The notes below the pieces were generated by a model, which made no database searches, was not told the DNA's origin, and worked only from the letters and a program-made list of their open reading frames with translations. From Candolleomyces eurysporus (taxonomy: Eukaryota; Basidiomycota; Agaricomycetes; Agaricales; Psathyrellaceae), in contig JANBPK010000783.1 in NCBI GenBank assembly GCA_027579435.1, forward strand, positions 42,956 through 106,955: a stretch of DNA of 64,000 nt, written 5' to 3'. Below, piece after piece: positions 59,821 through 64,000 of the stretch. The position numbers were made by a program, and so were the translations under genes. Within the stretch, counting starts at the first letter, position 1, and each line of letters starts with the position of its first letter.

Positions 59821-59961
59821 AATTCAAACTATGCTGTGTTGAACTCATTCATTCCAGCGGACAGCGGTCTGATAAACCACTATCAGTCATACTCGATGCA
59901 GTGGCATAAGCTATTTGGACAGAGCACAGGTTTTGAGTCAGAAAGAGTGTACATTGTTTGA
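59821..59961 (+). pseudogene. Inverted 3'-end fragment of a related large gene
   Basis: The plus strand encodes NSNYAVLNSFIPADSGLINH and continues to ...ERVYIV and a stop. It aligns over about 45 residues with the C-terminus of the 54328–59051 protein (NYAVLKSFIPADSGVVSHY ... KKYIV). Divergence is much larger than for the 53740 copy, so it comes from another family member. It points toward the window end, opposite to the large gene. Confidence 0.65.
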
Positions 59962-60235
59962 TAAACTTTCTATTGTTTAGCTGTGCATGTCCAGTGCATA
60001 TTTCTAGTCTGTACATTCACCTCAATCGTCCGCTTTTGCACCCTCTTTGTTTGGAAAACCCCCAGAACAGTGGCGCATTTGTTGATGTGCTTCCCAGTTG
60101 ATGAGATCACATTATGAGGTGGAGTCCCAGTGTAACATGTACATATAGCTCTCATGGAAACCTGAAATTTCTGAGAAATATGTGTTTCACATCCTGCCCA
60201 AGGAGCAGCCTGAACTACCAATGCGCTTGGAACTG

Positions 60236-60345
60236 ATGCAATCACTCACATCGCTCATATCATTGATTTAATCGCTCACATCGCTCATATTATTGATTGA
60301 ATCACTCACATCGCTTGTATCATTGATAGCATCGCTCACATCAGA
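60236..60345 (+). repeat. Tandem repeat, ~33-bp unit, about 3.3 copies
   Basis: Units of the form AATCACTCACATCGCTCATA followed by TCATTGATT recur with a few substitutions. It is AT-rich and non-coding. Confidence 0.85.
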
Positions 60346-62449
60346 TTTCCATGCCTCCCATACATTGGATGAGGGCAGGGCTGAAAAGCACCCTTACCTA
60401 TCAAGTGGGATGACCAACCCTACCATTCTGATCACCCTGATATCTATTCTCATGCAAGCGTGCTAATGGTGGGTATAAATAAGAGTGAAAAGGAAGGGAT
60501 GAAGCCATAGTGCACACAATTTATGAATATGTGCTTCATTTGGTGGTCTCAAGGAAGTGGTGTAGCTCTATAGATGTTTTTGTCCAATATCTGTGCCATC
60601 CTTGTGCAACTCAGTGATTATTTCTCTTTTTATCTCAATTGAGCATGTTCTGCAGAAAAACCTTATGAAGAAAGTTTCAGAGTGATTCATTGAACTCACC
60701 TATGTACAAACAGACTTCTTAACCTACCTGTACTCATTATAGCTCAAAGGACTACACAGAAGAGTGCATTAATCTGTGCTATAATTCACTCTAAGAATGT
60801 TGTAGTGGGTAACTGTTACCTCAATGGGGATCCAGGAGCACCTTCTTTCGCTTTCGCCTGCTTCTTGTTTATTCTTCCTAGCAGTTCTCCCCCCTCCGAT
60901 CAACTACCTCATATTCACTTCCTCTTGCATATGACTGATGGACTGACCAACTGACTTGCCTCTCGCAGACTATGGGCTTTAGCTGTAGAAGACCTTTTAT
61001 AATACTTGAATTCGGAAGTTGACTCAAATGTATGATCAAGTCCATATACCGGATGCGTTTAGGATGAGTCAGTTAGTAAGGTGCGGCATTCACCTCTTCT
61101 ACTGGCTCTTATTGGTTTCGTTCTCTTTGTTCTATGCTCAAGGTTCGCAGACTTCTTTCAGAGGTTGTCATACCTTCCCCTTTCTCCATCATTCAGCTTA
61201 TCGTGGCGCAACCGAGGATCCTATCAGCAGCTCCACCAGCGCATTTCTAAACCCCTCTCTCCCAACCTGATCCAATGCGTACACAAATAGGGTGCAAACG
61301 TAGATGGATTCCTTTCGGCATTCTACAGGATGCTGAGTAGAAGTGGCATGATCATTAGGTATTGCTATTGTCAGTCAGTTCTTTGACAGCCTCGGACTCC
61401 CGACACTGCAATTGGGATCACTCAATCACTTTCCCAAAGGCAACCTCACTCGTATCGAGAACTATCGCTAATGTTGTAATTAGCTGTTCCTGCACATATT
61501 TTTGTACATTCCAATTCCTCTTACCTCTGGAATACAATAGTTTGAGTAGCAGGTCAACGATTGGGTCAAGCTAAGCCAGAGCAGTTCCTGCTAGACNGCT
61601 TTTGCAAAAGTTTATGGGAGCGGCAGCGGCGCGTGAAATGGACACTGGATCAAGGGATGAGAGCATTCGTGAAAAATTAAATAGAATTCAGATTGATAGC
61701 AGGGTTGGCGAATGGATGGTGAGATCAAGGGATGAGAGCGTTCGTGAATGATTGAGTGCGAAAGGCTGAAAAACCAGATTGAAACGCACAGTGCAGAACT
61801 GAAGCGCCCTTGATCAAGGGACAGGACGACAAACAAACAAATGGGTGAATGGAGGACCATATTATGAGAGATAAATGTTGTAGAACTTCAATAGAGACCC
61901 TCAAAAAAGGAGGCAAGATATTACAGAGTTTGTATGCCAAGGTGCGCTCTTCCTAGCTCCTGCCTCATCCCTTTCAATTACCAAGGCTATTCATGTGGAT
62001 ACCCACTATACAACAGATAATGCAGATTGCGTAGGTAACAGGGACAAAGGGTTGGCAGGAAAACACCATGCAGGCAGATCAAATCGAACACTCAGCCATT
62101 TTCAGGGCTAAGACCATTCTTGTACATGGCCCAATGGCCTATTGTCAAATCTTGATGGATTCTCGATAGAAGCTGGTCAACGCTCAACGTGTTTCTGGTC
62201 GAAATGTGTATTGCGATAGGTAACATTGTGTGAAGCTTCAGAGTTGAAGCTCAACCAGAGAGGACAAATACAGGCTGTCGAGACCAACACAGCTTTCGGG
62301 TATAGTTTCAAGGTATGCGCCGCTATCCCGGCTGGGTTATGAAGGGANTTTTTTGGATTGTAGGGATTGATCTCATACTCGTTCATGGAAATCATATTAA
62401 GTATAGAAGATAAACATGAAATATTTATTTTATAAATGCAACAATCCCT
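60346..62449. other. Gene-poor AT-rich stretch
   Basis: No open frame above about 110 codons has a motif. A 26-bp imperfect direct repeat beginning GATCAAGGGATGAGAGC occurs at about 61648 and 61722, and GATCAAGGGA recurs near 61811. Otherwise nothing is recognised. Confidence 0.45.
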
Positions 62450-62835
62450 CCCTAAGCGACCATTGTTGAAGGTATGGGCAAGGAGGTCATACCCTGTCAA
62501 CAACTAGGCGACCATCGGCTAAGGTCGCCTCAGGGGATAGACTGCACCTGCGCGCAAAATGACCTCTGATGAAGGTCGGTCATGGGACTACCCACCCCCA
62601 CCCATGCACAATCCCCTTCATCAAAGCCAATCGTGGGGAATANTTCTTCCTATTCGTGCACCACAGCCATTGTCGAAGGCCACTGGTTGGCAGTACCCAC
62701 CCCACATGCATGCAGCGACCTTCGATGAAGGTCGGTGGTTGGCAGGACCCANCCCCACTCGCCCGGCGGCCTTCAACAAAGGTTGCTGGTTGGGAGTACT
62801 ACCCCACCAGTCAACCACAACCTTGCCCGAGTGCG
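62450..62835. repeat. Array of degenerate hairpin-forming repeats
   Basis: Imperfect units of roughly 55–60 bp each carry an inverted repeat, for example GACCTTCGATGAAGGTC near 62729, GGCGACCATCGGCTAAGGTC near 62509 and GACCTCTGATGAAGGTC near 62560. Each is followed by a GGTTGGCAGTACCCACCCCA-like spacer. At least five units are visible. It is not CRISPR-like: spacers are related to each other and repeats are degenerate. Confidence 0.65.
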
Positions 62836-63000
62836 AGTCGTGTGGTGGCCAAACGTTTGGTAGGCTAGCGATAGGTCAGTTTTTCTCCGTTCGGCCTATG
62901 TAATAACTCATTTTAAAGCTGTTTTGGAGGGATTTTGAATGATATAAATCAACATAAATTTTAGGAATAATTCATTGACCTGTATACCATGCCATATCTC

Positions 63001-63060
63001 GACCTGAAGCGCGCCACTCGACCTGAAGCGCGCCACTCGACCTGAAGCGCGCCACTCGAC
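63001..63060 (+). repeat. Perfect tandem repeat, 19-bp unit, three copies
   Basis: GACCTGAAGCGCGCCACTC is present three times without mismatch, directly followed by a partial fourth start. It lies in gene-poor AT-rich DNA and is GC-rich against that background. Confidence 0.95.
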
Positions 63061-63261
63061 ATGTGAGAGCTTGTTAGAAAGTGTCACTCAAATGCTCTCT
63101 AACGAGTTTTTATGTCCGCCAAACGAGCAAGATGCTTCCATTAGTCCTTTAAAACACAAAATACTTGAAATATACAACTAGTAATACAAGAGTTTGAATA
63201 ATGAAGCTATCTTCAGAGTAATCAACATTATTGAAAATCGAGGAGGTTTAGTAAGATGACT

Positions 63262-63736
63262 CTACCCTGCCTTGACCTTGCGCTCGGTGTCCCGAAGTAT
63301 GGAACGAATCTCTTCGCGTAGATGATTGGAGTGCTGATCGGCAGTCGCGCTGTCGATGTCAACCCCAACTCGGAGCGTGAGGCGCTGGCGCATGCTGCAA
63401 CGGGTGGTGTGATGATCGGGGCACTGAACAAAAATGGGAACAGACACGTCGAGGGACCTGGGATCCTTGGAATCCGCGGAGCATGTTGCAGATACTTTCC
63501 ACGTCCTTTTGGTAGACCCTGTAGGTGGGGTGCTACTAGAGTAGGAGGTGCTACTGGGTGGGACAAAAGCGACCTTGTTGCACAGAACATTCAGGAGTCG
63601 CTCTTCGAGGTGTTTNAAAAAATTCAGGAGAGTGAACGTCCAACTCCGCACCTGGGGAGGCATAGGTAGGGGTGGAAGGGTAGGATACTGGAGGAATGGG
63701 AGGAACAGGAGGATTCGATGAAGATGAGGATGCCAC
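63262..63736 (-). CDS. Hypothetical protein with probable sequencing frameshift
   Basis: From ATG at 63736 the frame opens with a Ser/Pro-rich start (MASSSSSNPPVPPIPPVSYP) and continues to an N beside an A run at 63616. The neighbouring frame is then open to the stop at 63262, with a charged helical tail (SNHLREEIRSILRDTERKV). The two parts together would make about 158 residues. The same N-plus-homopolymer pattern breaks two confident genes in this window, so a technical frameshift is likely. No domain is recognised. Confidence 0.4.
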
Positions 63737-63895
63737 ACCANGGGGACTTGCTCTTCAGCCCCAGGGATATGCTACTCAGGCGCTAGAAAGACACTGATTA
63801 AAAAAATCAATAAAAAAGATTAAATGGGTTTGCGCACTTTTCTGAGAGAGAGAATAATCTTGCTGGGGGCCAGAAACANGGGANTATCATTNNAA

Positions 63896-64000
63896 CATCA
63901 GGGCTGTCGTCAACATCAGGGCTGGGGTCGACATCTGGGCTGGGGTCGAGACGAGGGCTGGGGTCAAAACAAGGGCTGGGGTCGAGACGAGGGCTGGGGT
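63896..64000 (+). repeat. Minisatellite, ~18-bp unit, running off the window
   Basis: Units such as GGGCTGGGGTCGAGACGA and GGGCTGGGGTCGACATCT repeat about five to six times up to the last base. The array continues beyond the window. It is G-rich on this strand. Confidence 0.9.

Noticed and set aside
62450..63060. CRISPR-like array
   Set aside because: The repeats are degenerate, the spacers are related to each other, there are no cas genes, and the host is eukaryotic. Both arrays are ordinary tandem repeats.

Overview
The window is fungal nuclear DNA, most likely from an Agaricomycete (Basidiomycota). The evidence is gene content and gene structure. Genes are split by many short GT–AG introns (about 50–70 nt). 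They include DUF6533-type membrane proteins, a long-type unspecific peroxygenase, an aryl-alcohol-oxidase-like GMC flavoenzyme, a membrane-anchored GH5 glucanase-like protein, an F-box protein, ricin-B-type beta-trefoil lectins and a large protein carrying a DUF3505-like zinc finger. The species cannot be fixed from the sequence; the style would fit a Ceratobasidiaceae-like genome, but that is only an impression. Many lone N bases sit beside homopolymer runs, and at least two real exons lose frame at such an N, so part of the apparent gene breakage is technical.

Layout. 0.7–3.05 kb: two decayed copies of a gene whose better copy lies at 41.3–44.0 kb (here the 'EH-like gene'). 3.9–12.2 kb (unit A) and 15.5–21.2 kb (unit B) are a diverged segmental duplication. 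Each unit holds a decayed membrane-protein gene, an intact-looking DUF6533 gene (minus strand) and an intact alpha-oxoamine synthase gene (plus strand). The 13.9–14.4 kb stretch between them is a chimera of two gene fragments. 22.0–23.4 kb: a complete secreted heme-thiolate peroxygenase. 24.7–25.3 kb: a small hypothetical gene. 26.1–27.0 and 34.0–35.2 kb: more relics of the EH-like gene. 28.4–29.6 kb: an F-box protein. 35.6–37.3 kb: a third DUF6533 gene. 38.8–40.1 kb: two tandem ricin-B-fold lectin genes, the second lacking an evident start codon. 41.3–44.0 kb: the EH-like gene itself. 44.9–47.6 and 47.8–50.2 kb: a convergent pair, a GH5_9-like protein with a substituted catalytic acid/base and a GMC oxidoreductase. 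51.0–51.3 kb: another EH-like relic. 53.6–59.1 kb: a repeat array and a seven-exon gene for a ~1460-residue protein of a dispersed or subtelomere-associated type, with two extra copies of its 3' end nearby. 60–64 kb: gene-poor DNA with several minisatellites and a hairpin-repeat array, looking subtelomere-like; the last minisatellite runs off the window edge.

The supported enzymes (peroxygenase, GMC oxidase, GH5-like protein, lectins) are typical of a secreted or cell-wall-active repertoire. A peroxygenase uses H2O2 and a GMC alcohol oxidase can make it, but nothing in the sequence shows that they act together. The strongest structural themes are repeated local duplication (DUF6533/oxoamine synthase units, lectins, 3' ends of the large gene) and the scattering of broken copies of one gene, some beside tRNA-Trp-like half sequences.
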